From: Sphingomonas sp. AR_OL41
GTDB taxonomy: Bacteria > Pseudomonadota > Alphaproteobacteria > Sphingomonadales > Sphingomonadaceae
Direction of reading: 5' to 3'
Length of the DNA: 49,279 nt
Assembly: GCF_029911635.1 (NCBI RefSeq)
Contig: NZ_JARYTI010000037.1
Span: forward strand, 1-49,279
How positions within the stretch are numbered: position 1 is the first letter of the stretch; each line of letters opens with the position of its first letter. Below the pieces are notes generated by a model, which saw only the letters and a program-made list of their open reading frames with translations, had not been told where the DNA came from and searched no databases. Both the position numbers and the translations under genes were made by a program. This document shows, piece after piece, positions 18,818-27,580 of the stretch.

Positions 18818-19414
18818 CTAGCTGGGGCACTTCGCGCCGCTGTCGACCCATGCCTGGGTGAGCTTGCCGAACGCGGCTTGCGTGCCCGGTGCGGGGGTGC
18901 GGCCGGCGCCCGGGTTCCAGCCCCAGCCGACCAGCGGGTCGGTGCCGTTGTGCTTGACGAGCTGGGCCAGCGTCATGCCGCCATTGCGCGCCGAATCGCG
19001 GATCTGCTCGCAGATTTCGTGCAGCGACTTGCCCTGCCAGGCGAGCGCAGCCGGTGCGAGCGCCCATTTGGGGTTGCCCGGCACTGTGCCCGGGCCGCCG
19101 GCAAAGGCGGCGTTGCGCGGGCCGTGACAGGTGGCGCATTCCATGCCGGCGGCGCCGTGTCCGTCGGGGCCGCGCGTGACGGGGGGATTGTGCTGCGCCA
19201 TCGCGTCGCCCTGGGTTGGGCTATCGGTGCGCGGATGGCAGTTGAGGCAGCGCGGGCTCTGGATGACCTTGCCCATCTCGACGAACAAGGCGGCCGAGTG
19301 CGCATCGGCGGTCGCGGGTGCCGCCTCGGGCCTGGCGCCGGCCAGCACCGCGACGGGGACGATTGCCATCGCCGCGACGGCGAGCAGGGCGAAGGCAGGG
19401 GTGCGCGCGTTCAT
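18818..19414 (-). CDS. Diheme cytochrome c subunit of the molybdenum hydroxylase
   Basis: 198 residues with an N-terminal signal/anchor (ALLAVAAMAIVPVAVLAG) and two c-type heme sites, CLNCH and CATCH. It lies last in the hydroxylase operon: its ATG overlaps the stop of the molybdopterin subunit (ATGA at 19411-19414), so translation is coupled. It probably carries electrons from the hydroxylase towards the respiratory chain. Comparable aldehyde/isoquinoline oxidoreductases often carry a larger multi-heme partner; this one is short and lacks a third CxxCH. Confidence 0.85.
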   Translation of the reverse strand: MNARTPAFALLAVAAMAIVPVAVLAGARPEAAPATADAHSAALFVEMGKVIQSPRCLNCHPRTDSPTQGDAMAQHNPPVTRGPDGHGAAGMECATCHGPRNAAFAGGPGTVPGNPKWALAPAALAWQGKSLHEICEQIRDSARNGGMTLAQLVKHNGTDPLVGWGWNPGAGRTPAPGTQAAFGKLTQAWVDSGAKCPS

Positions 19415-21561
19415 GCCTTGGCTCCCATATTTTCGGCGTGCGCGAAGGGCAGGCGGTACACCGCCTTGCCGGTCAGCTTGCGCCACGCATTGGCGACCGC
19501 CGGGGCGAGTGGTGGCAGGCCGGGTTCGCCGATCCCGGTCGGATTCGCACCCGATTTGATGATCGCCACCTCGACCGCCGGCATCTCGGCGATGCGCAGC
19601 GAGCGGTAGCGGTCGAAATTGCTCTGTTCGACCGTGCCGCCGTCGCCGAGCGTGATCTCGCTGTAGAGCGCATGGCCGAGGCCGAAGCCGATCCCGCCCT
19701 CGATCTGCGCGCGGATGATATTGGGGTTGATCGCCACGCCAACGTCCGCGGCTGCCCACACCTTGTGGACCTTGGGGATGCCGTCCGCCCCGGCCGAGAC
19801 CTCGGCGACCTGCGCGACGTACGAACCGAAGCTCTTGTGGAAGGCGACGCCGCGCGCGCGGCCGGCCGGCGCGTCGAGCCCGCCGGCGATCTCGACGACG
19901 CGCTTGAGCACGGCCTTGGCGCGGTCGTCCTTCATCAGCGCGAGGCGGCCCGCGACATGGTCCTGCCCGCCCAATTCGAGCAGCTGGTCGAGAAAGGTCT
20001 CCATCGCATAGGCGGTGTGGGTGTTGCCGACCGAACGCCACCACAAGGTCGGCACGCCGTTCGTCATGACGTGCACGCCGACATGGATGTTGGGGAAGCC
20101 ATAGGCGCTTTCGGTGATGCCCTCGGTCATGGCGTCGTCGAACCCCTTGGCCGGGTTGTAGAACATCGTGCCGATCATGAAGGATTGGCCGGCGATGACC
20201 GAATCGAGCGCGACGATCTTGCCCGACGCATCGACGCCGCCGCGCATGCGGTTGACCATCAGCGGGCGGTAGCGGCCGCCGAGAATGTCGGTCTCGCGCG
20301 TCCACATATGCTTGACCGGGGTCTTGCCGCCGAGCGCCTTTACCGCCGATGCCGCCTCGATCGGGAAGGCCATGTCGGGGGTCGCGCGGCGGCCGAAACT
20401 GCCGCCGGCATATTGCTCGTGCAGCGTCATGCCGGTGAAGGGCACGCCGAGTATCTTGGCCACTGCCGCGGTTTCGCCGACCTGGAACTGGCTGCCCATA
20501 TAGAGATCGGCGCCACCGTCCCTGGGCACGATCACCGCGTCGAGCGGCTCCATCGGGGCATGGGCGAGATAGGGGAAGACGAAGGTCGCCTCGAGCGTCT
20601 TTGCAGCGCCGGCCAGCGCTGCGGCGGCATCGCCCTCGCTTTCGGCCTTGGTGCCGGGCGTGGCGGCGGCGGCCTTGTACTCGGCGATCATCGCTTCGGT
20701 GGAGCGCGTCTCGGCCTTGGACAGGTCCCAGTTTACCTTGAGCGCTTTGCGGCCCTGCAGCGCGGCATAGGTGTCCTTGCCATAGACGACGACACCCTGC
20801 GGGATCGTCTTCACAGCGACGACACCGGGGATCGCCAGCGCCGCCGCGTCGTCGACCGCGGCGACGGTGCCGCCGAACGCCGGGGGATGCTGGATGACGC
20901 TGACCACCATGCCCGGCGGCGCGATGTCGAGGGTGAACTGCGCGGTGCCGTTCGACTTGATCAGGCTGTCGACGCGCGGCACGTCGGTGCCGATCAGCGT
21001 CCATTGCTCCGGGGTCTTGAGCACGGGTTTCTCGGGCACCGGCAGGCGCGCCGCGTCGGCGGCGAGATCGCCGAAGCTGGCTTTGTGCGCGCCGTGGCTG
21101 ACCACGCCCTTAGCCACCTTGACCTCGGCGACGGGGACCTTCCAGCGATCGGCGGCGGCTTGCGCCAGCATCGCGCGCGCGGCGGCGCCGGCGTTGCGCA
21201 GCTGCATCCAGCTATTGGCCATCGCGGTCGAGCCGCCGGTGCCCATCGTGCCGAAATTGAGGTTCTTGTAGAGCGGATCATTGGCGGGGGCGAAGGCGAT
21301 GCGCATCTGGCCCCAGTCGGCGTCGAGCTCATCGGCGACGATCGTCGTCAGGCCGGTGGCCGGGCCCTGGCCGAATTCGACATGCTTGATGATCACGGTG
21401 ACGGTGTCGTCGGGGGCGATGCGCACAAAGGCGTTGGGCGCGAAGGGTGCGGCGGGCGCCGCGCCGGCGGCTTTCGCTGCGGCCTTGCCGGCGGGAAGCG
21501 CGAGGCCGATCACCAGCCCCGAGGTGGCGAGGAAGTCGCGGCGCGAGGGGATGTGGTTCAT
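19411..21561 (-). CDS. Molybdopterin-binding hydroxylase large subunit (isoquinoline 1-oxidoreductase beta-like)
   Basis: 716 residues from MNHIPSRRDFLATSGLVIGL, a twin-arginine signal (RRDF), so the enzyme is exported folded with its cofactor. It has the xanthine-dehydrogenase-family architecture. Motifs include VEFGQGPATGLTTIVADEL, GTMGTGGSTAM, HAPMEPLDA, EQYAGGSFGRR and the C-terminal GIGEPGLPPLAPAVANA, which carries the catalytic Glu of the molybdenum site. Its ATG overlaps the stop of the iron-sulfur subunit (21558-21561), and its stop overlaps the cytochrome start. The substrate is probably an N-heterocycle or aldehyde; the exact one cannot be read. Confidence 0.9.
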   Translation of the reverse strand: MNHIPSRRDFLATSGLVIGLALPAGKAAAKAAGAAPAAPFAPNAFVRIAPDDTVTVIIKHVEFGQGPATGLTTIVADELDADWGQMRIAFAPANDPLYKNLNFGTMGTGGSTAMANSWMQLRNAGAAARAMLAQAAADRWKVPVAEVKVAKGVVSHGAHKASFGDLAADAARLPVPEKPVLKTPEQWTLIGTDVPRVDSLIKSNGTAQFTLDIAPPGMVVSVIQHPPAFGGTVAAVDDAAALAIPGVVAVKTIPQGVVVYGKDTYAALQGRKALKVNWDLSKAETRSTEAMIAEYKAAAATPGTKAESEGDAAAALAGAAKTLEATFVFPYLAHAPMEPLDAVIVPRDGGADLYMGSQFQVGETAAVAKILGVPFTGMTLHEQYAGGSFGRRATPDMAFPIEAASAVKALGGKTPVKHMWTRETDILGGRYRPLMVNRMRGGVDASGKIVALDSVIAGQSFMIGTMFYNPAKGFDDAMTEGITESAYGFPNIHVGVHVMTNGVPTLWWRSVGNTHTAYAMETFLDQLLELGGQDHVAGRLALMKDDRAKAVLKRVVEIAGGLDAPAGRARGVAFHKSFGSYVAQVAEVSAGADGIPKVHKVWAAADVGVAINPNIIRAQIEGGIGFGLGHALYSEITLGDGGTVEQSNFDRYRSLRIAEMPAVEVAIIKSGANPTGIGEPGLPPLAPAVANAWRKLTGKAVYRLPFAHAENMGAKA

Positions 21562-22025
21562 GCGCTTTTCTCCGCCATTGCCGCGGCGTCGTGGATCGCC
21601 TGGCGGATGCGGACATAGGAGGCGCAGCGACAGATATTGCCGGCCATGCCGTGGTCGATATCCTCGTCGCTCGGCTTGGGCTTTTTGGCGAGCAGGCCGA
21701 TCGCGCTCATCACCTGGCCCGACTGGCAGAAGCCGCATTGCGGGACGTCGATCGCGACCCAGGCGGCCTTGACCGCTTCCGCCGTCGTGCCGGTGGCGCC
21801 CTCGATCGTGGTGACGTGGCGACCGGCGACGGTGCCGACCGGCGTGACGCACGACCGGCGATTATGCCCGTCGAGATGGACGGTGCAGGCGCCGCACTGC
21901 GCGATGCCGCAGCCATATTTGGTGCCGGTCAGCTTGAGGTGATCGCGCAGCACCCACAGCAAGGGCGTGTCGGGGTCGCCCTCGAACCGCGTCGGCTTGC
22001 CGTTGAGCTGGAAGATGGTCGCCAT
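21558..22025 (-). CDS. 2Fe-2S small subunit of the molybdenum hydroxylase
   Basis: 155 residues from MATIFQLNGKPTRF. The N-terminal plant-type ferredoxin domain contains GCGIAQCGACTVHLDG. The C-terminal four-helix [2Fe-2S] domain contains CGFCQSGQVM and GNICRCASYVRIRQAI. All eight cluster cysteines appear to be present. It is the first gene of the three-gene unit, which has no separate FAD subunit; this matches isoquinoline 1-oxidoreductase-type enzymes that use an external cytochrome acceptor. The 176 bp upstream (22026-22201) carries an ATAACG...CGTTAT dyad but no consensus promoter that I can be sure of. Confidence 0.92.
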   Translation of the reverse strand: MATIFQLNGKPTRFEGDPDTPLLWVLRDHLKLTGTKYGCGIAQCGACTVHLDGHNRRSCVTPVGTVAGRHVTTIEGATGTTAEAVKAAWVAIDVPQCGFCQSGQVMSAIGLLAKKPKPSDEDIDHGMAGNICRCASYVRIRQAIHDAAAMAEKSA

Positions 22026-22201
22026 GGCGCGCCCTTTCGGTGAAATGCCCGTGATGCCGGGATAAGGTGTGGGAGGGTGATGGCGCAATAACGGATCGCC
22101 GATCAGGGCGATTCATTATGGTGAAATTCGTTATCCGGCGCGTCGCTGGAAGGTAGCTTCCCGGCTGGCATGATCGGTGTCTCGCACGACGTGCGGCGGG
22201 G

Positions 22202-23608
22202 CTAGGGCGAGACCCAGCGGACGGCGAACATGCGCCAGCTCGTCACGGCCCTGCCGGCGGCATCGGCCCAGGTAGAGAGGTGAAATCGCGTTCGTGCGAT
22301 GTCGCACGTCGCCTTGTCGAGGCTGGCGCTGTGGCTCGTTTCGATCACATTGCATTTCGCGACATGGCCGTCGGCGGCGATCTCGATCAACGCGGTAACC
22401 CGGCCGGTCTTGCGCGACATCCGCGCGTCGAGCGGATAGGCGCCGGCGGTAAAATATCGCGCGATATTGTCGGGGTCGGGCTCACCCGGCAAAGTCAGGC
22501 GGCGAAAACGCTGCGGGTCGATGCCCCAGCCGCGCATGACATCGTCCTGGCACGCGCGCAGCGTATCGCGCGGCACGGCGATATGGTCGATTGCGAGGCT
22601 TGCCATCGGGCCGCGACCCGTATCGACGACGAGCGCATTGCTTGTCTCGAGCAGGTCGAGCAGCGCAGAATCCGCCGCAACCCTGATGGCTTGCCGGCCA
22701 CCGCCGATGTCGATGCCGACGGCTTCGCCGCCAAAGGTTTGGCCTGAGGGGAGCAGCACGATCTTGCCGCCGCCGCTCCAGTTGTCGGGTTCCCCACTGA
22801 TCTTCGGACGGCCCAGCACCACGTCGAGCCGGCGCAGCCCGACATGTTCGCGCAATGCCAGATTGATACGATCGCTGCCCTCGCCATAGCCGCGTTGCAG
22901 GATGCACATGCTCGGCTCCTGGTCGAACGACCAGGCGGCAGTGGTGGCGATCGTCGGGGGGATGCCGGGCGGGATCGCGGGTGCGACCCGTGCCCCATTG
23001 GCGGACAGGCGGCGAAAACAGCCGACCGGCCCGGTACGCGGCGCGATCTTTTCGCCGGCATCGAGCGTCGCCCAATCGGCCCGCCAATCGGCCGGGTGCG
23101 GCGCCACGTCGCCATCGCGAAAGGAACGGGCGGCCGCATTGGCAAAGCCGCACTTGCGCGCAATGTCGGCCATCGGTGCGATGGTCTCGCGCGGACCCGC
23201 CGTCAGCAATTGCGGGTCGACCTGGGTGCCGCCCTGACCGCGTTTCGGCTTCAACACCAGGTTGAGCAGCGCGACGTTGCACCGCGCGGGAATCCGGTCG
23301 CCGGCGAACCAATAGCGTCGTGCCGCGCCGTGGGGATGTTGCGTGTCGCCGAATATCCGCGACAGCGCGGCGCGGTCGGTGCCGGCGGGGAGCGCGAAAC
23401 GGAGCACCTGTTCCTCGCCCGACATTCCGTGGCAGGTGACGGGCCAGTCGCGGATCGCAGGATCCTGGCGGATGACGTCCATCTCCGCGGGCATGGCGAC
23501 GATCTCGATCGCGACCGGGACGACGTCAGGCGCGCGCTGCGGCCCGTTCGCCGCACCGAGCAACGGTATGAGCGGCAGCGAGCAAGCGAGAATCAGGCGC
23601 CGCATCAT
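22202..23608 (-). CDS. Periplasmic protein with C-terminal TonB-like domain
   Basis: 468 residues from MMRRLILACSLPLIPLLGAANG (signal peptide). The first 370 residues are unfamiliar; they include paired cysteines and WSGGGKIVLLPSGQTFGGEAVG. The last 80 residues match the TonB C-terminal pattern: AYPLDARMSRKTGRVTALI, IAADGHVAKCNVIETS, SASLDKATCDI, then a final RFHLSTWADAAGR segment. There is no membrane anchor after the signal peptide and no Pro-rich linker, so it is not a normal energy transducer. It lies between the hydroxylase operon and its maturation gene, on the same strand. Confidence 0.7.
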   Translation of the reverse strand: MMRRLILACSLPLIPLLGAANGPQRAPDVVPVAIEIVAMPAEMDVIRQDPAIRDWPVTCHGMSGEEQVLRFALPAGTDRAALSRIFGDTQHPHGAARRYWFAGDRIPARCNVALLNLVLKPKRGQGGTQVDPQLLTAGPRETIAPMADIARKCGFANAAARSFRDGDVAPHPADWRADWATLDAGEKIAPRTGPVGCFRRLSANGARVAPAIPPGIPPTIATTAAWSFDQEPSMCILQRGYGEGSDRINLALREHVGLRRLDVVLGRPKISGEPDNWSGGGKIVLLPSGQTFGGEAVGIDIGGGRQAIRVAADSALLDLLETSNALVVDTGRGPMASLAIDHIAVPRDTLRACQDDVMRGWGIDPQRFRRLTLPGEPDPDNIARYFTAGAYPLDARMSRKTGRVTALIEIAADGHVAKCNVIETSHSASLDKATCDIARTRFHLSTWADAAGRAVTSWRMFAVRWVSP

Positions 23609-23650
23609 TGGATAACCTCGAAATTTCCGCGCACTACATCATACGGATAT

Positions 23651-24625
23651 TTATCGCGCAACCGCTGTCGTGGTCGAGACGATATCCGCCCGCGCGGTCG
23701 TCTGCTCGAAATCGCGGACGATTTCGGCCAGGGTTGAGAGCGCGAGGACCTGCGGGTCGCGCGACGAAGGGATGAGGCCGATCGGGGCGCGGAGGCGGGC
23801 GATATCGTCCGGCGACACGCCAGCGGCGATCAGCGATGCCGCGCGGTGAGCTTGCGCGGCGCGGCTGCCCATCGCGCCGACATAAAAGGCGCGGCCGGCG
23901 AGCGCGCGGGCGATCAGCGCGGTCTCCCAGTCATGGTCGTGGAACAGGAAGGCGATCGCGGTCCACGGGTCGACGGCGAGGTCGACGGGTTCGCGCGGCG
24001 TGTTGAGCAGGTGGACCGCGATGCCGGCCGCCGCCAATCGTTCGGCGATGGCGCGGTCGGGGGTCATCGTCGTGACGCGGGCGTCGGCGGTGACCGCCAG
24101 TGCGGCGAGCGCCTCGACGCCGGCACCATGGCCGATCACCGTCAGCGCCAGTGGGGGCAGGTGCGCGACGGTGAAATGCGTGGTGTCGCGGCATGTGCGC
24201 CATGGCGCGTTGCCGGACGTCACCGTAATCGACCCGTCGCCAAGCGGCAGCGCGAGCAGGGCCGGGGTGCGATCGGCGAGCAAGGTCGCGACCCGGGCGA
24301 TCGGCGCGGGGTCGGTCACGGGATTGATCAGCACATCGACCCAGCCGCCGCAGGGCAGCCGGATGTCGAGATAGGGTGAGCCGGTGCCGAAGCGGATCGC
24401 GCGCGGCGTGCCGGCTGCGATCGCGTCGATCGCGTCGGCGACCACCGCGGCCTCGATGCAGCCGCCCGACAGCGAGCCGCGCCAGCTGCCATCCTCGGCG
24501 ACGGCGAGATGCGCGCCGGGGTTGCGCACCGAACTGCCCGACACGCCGGTGATGGTGACCAGCGCGGTGCGCGCGCCGGCCGCGGCTTTTTGCATGAGGA
24601 AGGGGAAAATGCCGCTATCGTCCAT
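23651..24625 (-). CDS. XdhC/CoxI-family molybdenum hydroxylase maturation factor
   Basis: 324 residues. The N-terminal XdhC_CoxI segment contains TALVTITGVSGSSVRNPGAH, GSLSGGCIEAAV and LPCGGWVDVLI. The C-terminal Rossmann domain has LTVIGHGAGVEALAALA, IAFLFHDHDWETALI and RAFYVGAMGSRAAQAHR. XdhC-type proteins bind the molybdenum cofactor and help its sulfuration and insertion into xanthine-dehydrogenase-family enzymes, which matches the neighbouring hydroxylase. It is divergent from the MocA-like gene with only 38 bp between starts. Confidence 0.88.
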   Translation of the reverse strand: MDDSGIFPFLMQKAAAGARTALVTITGVSGSSVRNPGAHLAVAEDGSWRGSLSGGCIEAAVVADAIDAIAAGTPRAIRFGTGSPYLDIRLPCGGWVDVLINPVTDPAPIARVATLLADRTPALLALPLGDGSITVTSGNAPWRTCRDTTHFTVAHLPPLALTVIGHGAGVEALAALAVTADARVTTMTPDRAIAERLAAAGIAVHLLNTPREPVDLAVDPWTAIAFLFHDHDWETALIARALAGRAFYVGAMGSRAAQAHRAASLIAAGVSPDDIARLRAPIGLIPSSRDPQVLALSTLAEIVRDFEQTTARADIVSTTTAVAR

Positions 24626-24663
24626 CGCACGAGCTTAACGCGCGAAAGGGCGGGACTGGCAAG

Positions 24664-25239
24664 ATGGCGATTGGGGTGGAGCGTGTGGCGGTGGTGTTGC
24701 TGGCGGCGGGGCGCAGCGCGCGTTTCGGCGGCGACAAGCTTGCCGCGCCGTTTCGCGGTCGTCCGCTCGGCACGCATGCCGCCGCGATGCTGGCCGCGAT
24801 CCCGTTCGCCGCGCATATCGCGGTTACCGGGCCAAGCGTGGTCGACCTTGCCGCACTAGGTTTCGACTGCCGCGCTGCGCCACCGGATGCGCCGATGAGC
24901 CTGTCGTTGAAGATCGGCATCGCGGCGGCGGAAGCGACCGGGTGCGATGCCTGCCTGATCGCCTTGGCCGACATGCCAATGGTGCCCGCCGCGCATATCC
25001 ACGCGCTACTGGCGGCACATGACGGTGCGCTGACCGCGACATTGTCGGACGAGGTGCGGATGGTCCCGGCGGTGATCGCGCGCGCGGCCTTCCCGCTGGT
25101 CGCGACGCTGAGCGGCGATCAGGGCGCGCGGGCGCTGCTGCGCGAGGCGCTTGGCGTGGCGGCGCCGCCCGCATGGCTGGTCGATATCGACACGCCCGGC
25201 GACGCCGCGCGCAACAATGTCCAGCCCGGCGGGAGATAG
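24664..25239 (+). CDS. MocA-like NTP transferase (molybdenum cofactor cytidylyltransferase family)
   Basis: 191 residues. The nucleotide-binding start VAVVLLAAGRSARFGGDKLAAPF is the MobA/MocA signature. LIALADMPMV holds the metal-binding Asp and LVDIDTPGD closes the fold. Such enzymes convert molybdopterin cofactor to its cytosine dinucleotide form, used by hydroxylases of the kind encoded at 19411-22025. Its last 121 bp overlap the 3' end of the convergent serine protease gene. Members that load isoquinoline-1-oxidoreductase-type enzymes are typically linked to XdhC, as here. Confidence 0.85.
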   Translation: MAIGVERVAVVLLAAGRSARFGGDKLAAPFRGRPLGTHAAAMLAAIPFAAHIAVTGPSVVDLAALGFDCRAAPPDAPMSLSLKIGIAAAEATGCDACLIALADMPMVPAAHIHALLAAHDGALTATLSDEVRMVPAVIARAAFPLVATLSGDQGARALLREALGVAAPPAWLVDIDTPGDAARNNVQPGGR

Positions 25240-26453
25240 TCGAGCGACATGTAGAAGTAGAAGGCGCAGCTGCCATCGGGCCGGTAGCTGCCGCCCTTGA
25301 CCATGCCGAAGGCGGTGCCGCCGAGAAACACCGGCGCGCCGCTGTCGCCGCCCTGGCATTTCGGCCCGGCGACGGCGACCCAGGTCGGCAGGCACGCTCC
25401 GCCGCACAGATCGCCGGCGGGGGCGAAGTCGGTCAGCTGGACGAGCGAGCAGCTATAGCCGGTGCGCTCGCCGCGGTGGCAGACGAAATCGCCGGCGCGC
25501 GTCGACGCGCGGCTGCGTTGCGCGAGGACCGGGCGCTCGAAGGTCTTGGCGGTGTCGTCGTACAGCGTCGGCGTGGCCGGCGCGGCGCTGAGGCCGATCT
25601 GCACGTCCTGATAACCCCAGCCCCATTGGCCGAGAAAGGTGAGCGGCACGGTGCCGCCGCGCGGATCCATATAGGTCATCGCATCGGCGCAGTGCGCGGC
25701 GGTGGTGAGGCCCTGGCGCGTGCCGTCGCTTACCGCGAAGCCGGTAGTGCAGCGATAACGCTTGCCGTCGCCGGGCTCGACGCCCTCGATGCGCGCGCCG
25801 CCGGCGAGATCGAGATCGCGATCGATGCGCTCGATCACGCTGATCCGCACCGGCACATGGGCGATGGCGACGATCCGCTCGCGCAGCGCGTCGGCACCGC
25901 CGGCTGCGGTCGCATCGGCCGCGCCGAGCGTGACGACCAGCTCGCCGGTGCGCGGATCGAGGCCCATGCCGGGCGGGCGGGACAGCAGCGCGCGGATCGC
26001 GGCCTGGTGCCAGGTCATCGCCCATACCACCTGTTCCCGCGTCGCGCCGGCGCCGGTGCGGAAGATCACCGGCACGGTCATGTTACCGGCTAAGATCGTG
26101 CGATCGGCGACCGGTGCGCTGCCGGCGAGGACGACGACGATCCGCCACACCGGGCGATGTTCGATGACGATGCCGGTCAGCCGGTCGCGAAACTCCTCGG
26201 CCAGCGCGTCTGTGGCAAGGACGCTATCCTCCTGCGCGACGAGACGGCGCAGCGCTTCGTCGCGTGGGACGGCGAACTGGCGGGTATATTCGTCGGCGTC
26301 GCGGACCAGCGCATCGCCGGGTGCTTCGAGCGTCACGAGCGGTGGTGCCGGTGCCGGGGATGTCGCTTTAACGGGGGGCGGAGCAAGCTGCGCCGTGGCC
26401 GGCGCGGCGAACGCCATGCCGAGCAGCGCGATCGGGAGCAGCAGGTAACGCAT
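25119..26453 (-). CDS. Secreted chymotrypsin-like (S1) serine protease
   Basis: 444 residues from MRYLLLPIALLGMAFAAPATAQ (signal peptide). A long pro-region (about residues 22-225) resembles the propeptide of alpha-lytic or streptogrisin-type proteases. The protease domain has the triad His254 in TTAAHC, Asp283 in YQDVQIGL and Ser371 in CQGGDSGAPV, with several cysteines placed for disulfides. The C-terminal 40 residues (after LPPGWTLLR) are low-complexity and overlap the MocA-like gene on the other strand, so the natural end may have drifted. The start was set at the signal peptide; upstream in-frame codons do not look coding. Confidence 0.85.
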   Translation of the reverse strand: MRYLLLPIALLGMAFAAPATAQLAPPPVKATSPAPAPPLVTLEAPGDALVRDADEYTRQFAVPRDEALRRLVAQEDSVLATDALAEEFRDRLTGIVIEHRPVWRIVVVLAGSAPVADRTILAGNMTVPVIFRTGAGATREQVVWAMTWHQAAIRALLSRPPGMGLDPRTGELVVTLGAADATAAGGADALRERIVAIAHVPVRISVIERIDRDLDLAGGARIEGVEPGDGKRYRCTTGFAVSDGTRQGLTTAAHCADAMTYMDPRGGTVPLTFLGQWGWGYQDVQIGLSAAPATPTLYDDTAKTFERPVLAQRSRASTRAGDFVCHRGERTGYSCSLVQLTDFAPAGDLCGGACLPTWVAVAGPKCQGGDSGAPVFLGGTAFGMVKGGSYRPDGSCAFYFYMSLDYLPPGWTLLRAASPGVSISTSHAGGAATPSASRSSARAP

Positions 26454-26668
26454 GGCGGCGCCATTACCATCGCCGACCAGGGCGCGCGATCCTTTCGTAA
26501 GGCGGGGCATCGCTTCGTTCATCTCTGCTGAGCGTCCTGACAACGTCGATGATTTTTCCCCTATCAATTTAATAGGAATTGAGCCAGAGGGGAGTTTGGT
26601 TACGGGTAGGGGAAGAGTGGCGATCGGGCTGCTCTTGGGGTCTGCCCGGTCGACCAAGGAGAATGTAT

Positions 26669-26890
26669 ATGAAGAAGATCGTTATCGCCTCGATGATCGC
26701 CGCCGCCTCGCTCGGCCTCGCTGCCTGCAAGAAGGACGCGCCGATCGACAATGCGACCGCCAATGAACTGACCGTCGCCAACGAGTCGGACACCGTCACC
26801 AATCTGGGCGACGCCCCGGTCGATGCCAATGCGACTGCCAATGTCGCGGCACCCGAGGCCGCCGGCAACGTGACCGGTAACACCATGTAA
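26669..26890 (+). CDS. Small Ala/Asn-rich lipoprotein
   Basis: 73 residues. Start ATG 26669 has AAGGAG 7 nt upstream; an ATG six bases earlier is too close to it. MKKIVIASMIAAASLGLAAC is a lipoprotein signal with lipobox LAAC. The mature peptide is an acidic, repetitive string of Ala, Asn, Val and Asp (ATANELTVANESDT, DANATANVAAPEAAGN), with no recognisable domain. A strong double terminator follows. Probably an abundant envelope lipoprotein of unknown role. Confidence 0.75.
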   Translation: MKKIVIASMIAAASLGLAACKKDAPIDNATANELTVANESDTVTNLGDAPVDANATANVAAPEAAGNVTGNTM

Positions 26891-26896
26891 TTGCCT

Positions 26897-26916
26897 GGCG
26901 CGGGTTTCCCCGCGCC
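26897..26916 (+). terminator. 8-bp hairpin after small lipoprotein
   Basis: GGCGCGGG-TTTC-CCCGCGCC begins 7 bp after the stop. It has no T-run of its own and acts as the first of two hairpins. Confidence 0.45.
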
Positions 26917-26936
26917 GCGCGACTGCAGACGAACAG

Positions 26937-26972
26937 GGCCGCGCAATCCGTGACCGGGTTGCGCGGCCTTTT
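26937..26972 (+). terminator. Rho-independent terminator
   Basis: GGCCGCGCAA (26937-26946) pairs perfectly with TTGCGCGGCC (26959-26968) and is followed by TTTT. This is a classical intrinsic terminator for the lipoprotein gene. Confidence 0.8.
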
Positions 26973-27022
26973 CGTGTCCGGCGGATATTGCATGGCGACG
27001 GATCGGCGATAGTCTTGTCGAC

Positions 27023-27550
27023 ATGGTGGCAGACGATCGATCCCGGATGAGTGCACTGGCGGTTCGGGCCGTCGCCGCGAGCGACGCGACGGCGATCGCG
27101 GCGATCTACGGGCATCATGTACTGCATGGCACGGCGACCTTCGACACCGACCCGCCCGATGCCGCCTTCTGGCGCGACAAGATCGCGGCGCTGGCCGAAC
27201 GCGGCTGGCCGTTCGTGGTGGCCGAGGCCGAGGGCGGGGTGATCGGCTATGCTTATGCCACGCAATTCCGCGACCGCCCGGCCTATCGCGAGGCGTGCGA
27301 GGACAGCATCTATGTCGCGCCGGATGCGATCGGGCGCGGGGTGGGGCGGGCGTTGCTGACGGTGCTGGTCGAGCGCGCGGCGGCTGCGGGTTTTCGCGAG
27401 ATGCTGGCGGTGATCGGCGGCGCGGAACCCGCCTCGGTCGCGCTGCACGCCAGGCTCGGCTTCGTCGAGACGGGGCGGATGCGCAATGTCGGGATCAAGT
27501 TCGGGCGGCGACTCGATACGCTGTATATGCAGCGGTCGCTGGCGGGGTGA
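27023..27550 (+). CDS. GNAT acetyltransferase, phosphinothricin-acetyltransferase-like
   Basis: 175 residues. The acetyl-CoA fold is clear: IAAIYGHHVLHGTATFD at the N-terminus, GGVIGYAYATQFRDRPAYR, then the pyrophosphate loop SIYVAPDAIGRGVGRALL and SVALHARLGFVETGRMRNVG. The sequence pattern is that of the bar/pat-like subfamily that acetylates phosphinothricin or methionine sulfoximine, though most chromosomal members have unknown substrates. The start could also be ATG 27047. It converges on rtcA with a 30-bp gap. Confidence 0.85.
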   Translation: MVADDRSRMSALAVRAVAASDATAIAAIYGHHVLHGTATFDTDPPDAAFWRDKIAALAERGWPFVVAEAEGGVIGYAYATQFRDRPAYREACEDSIYVAPDAIGRGVGRALLTVLVERAAAAGFREMLAVIGGAEPASVALHARLGFVETGRMRNVGIKFGRRLDTLYMQRSLAG

Positions 27551-27580
27551 ATGGCATCGTGCGCGGCGGCACGCAGCGCG

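Noticed and set aside
19318..21618. 766-codon plus-strand frame opposite the molybdenum hydroxylase
   Set aside because: Low-complexity mirror of a well-supported gene; no domain or start signal.
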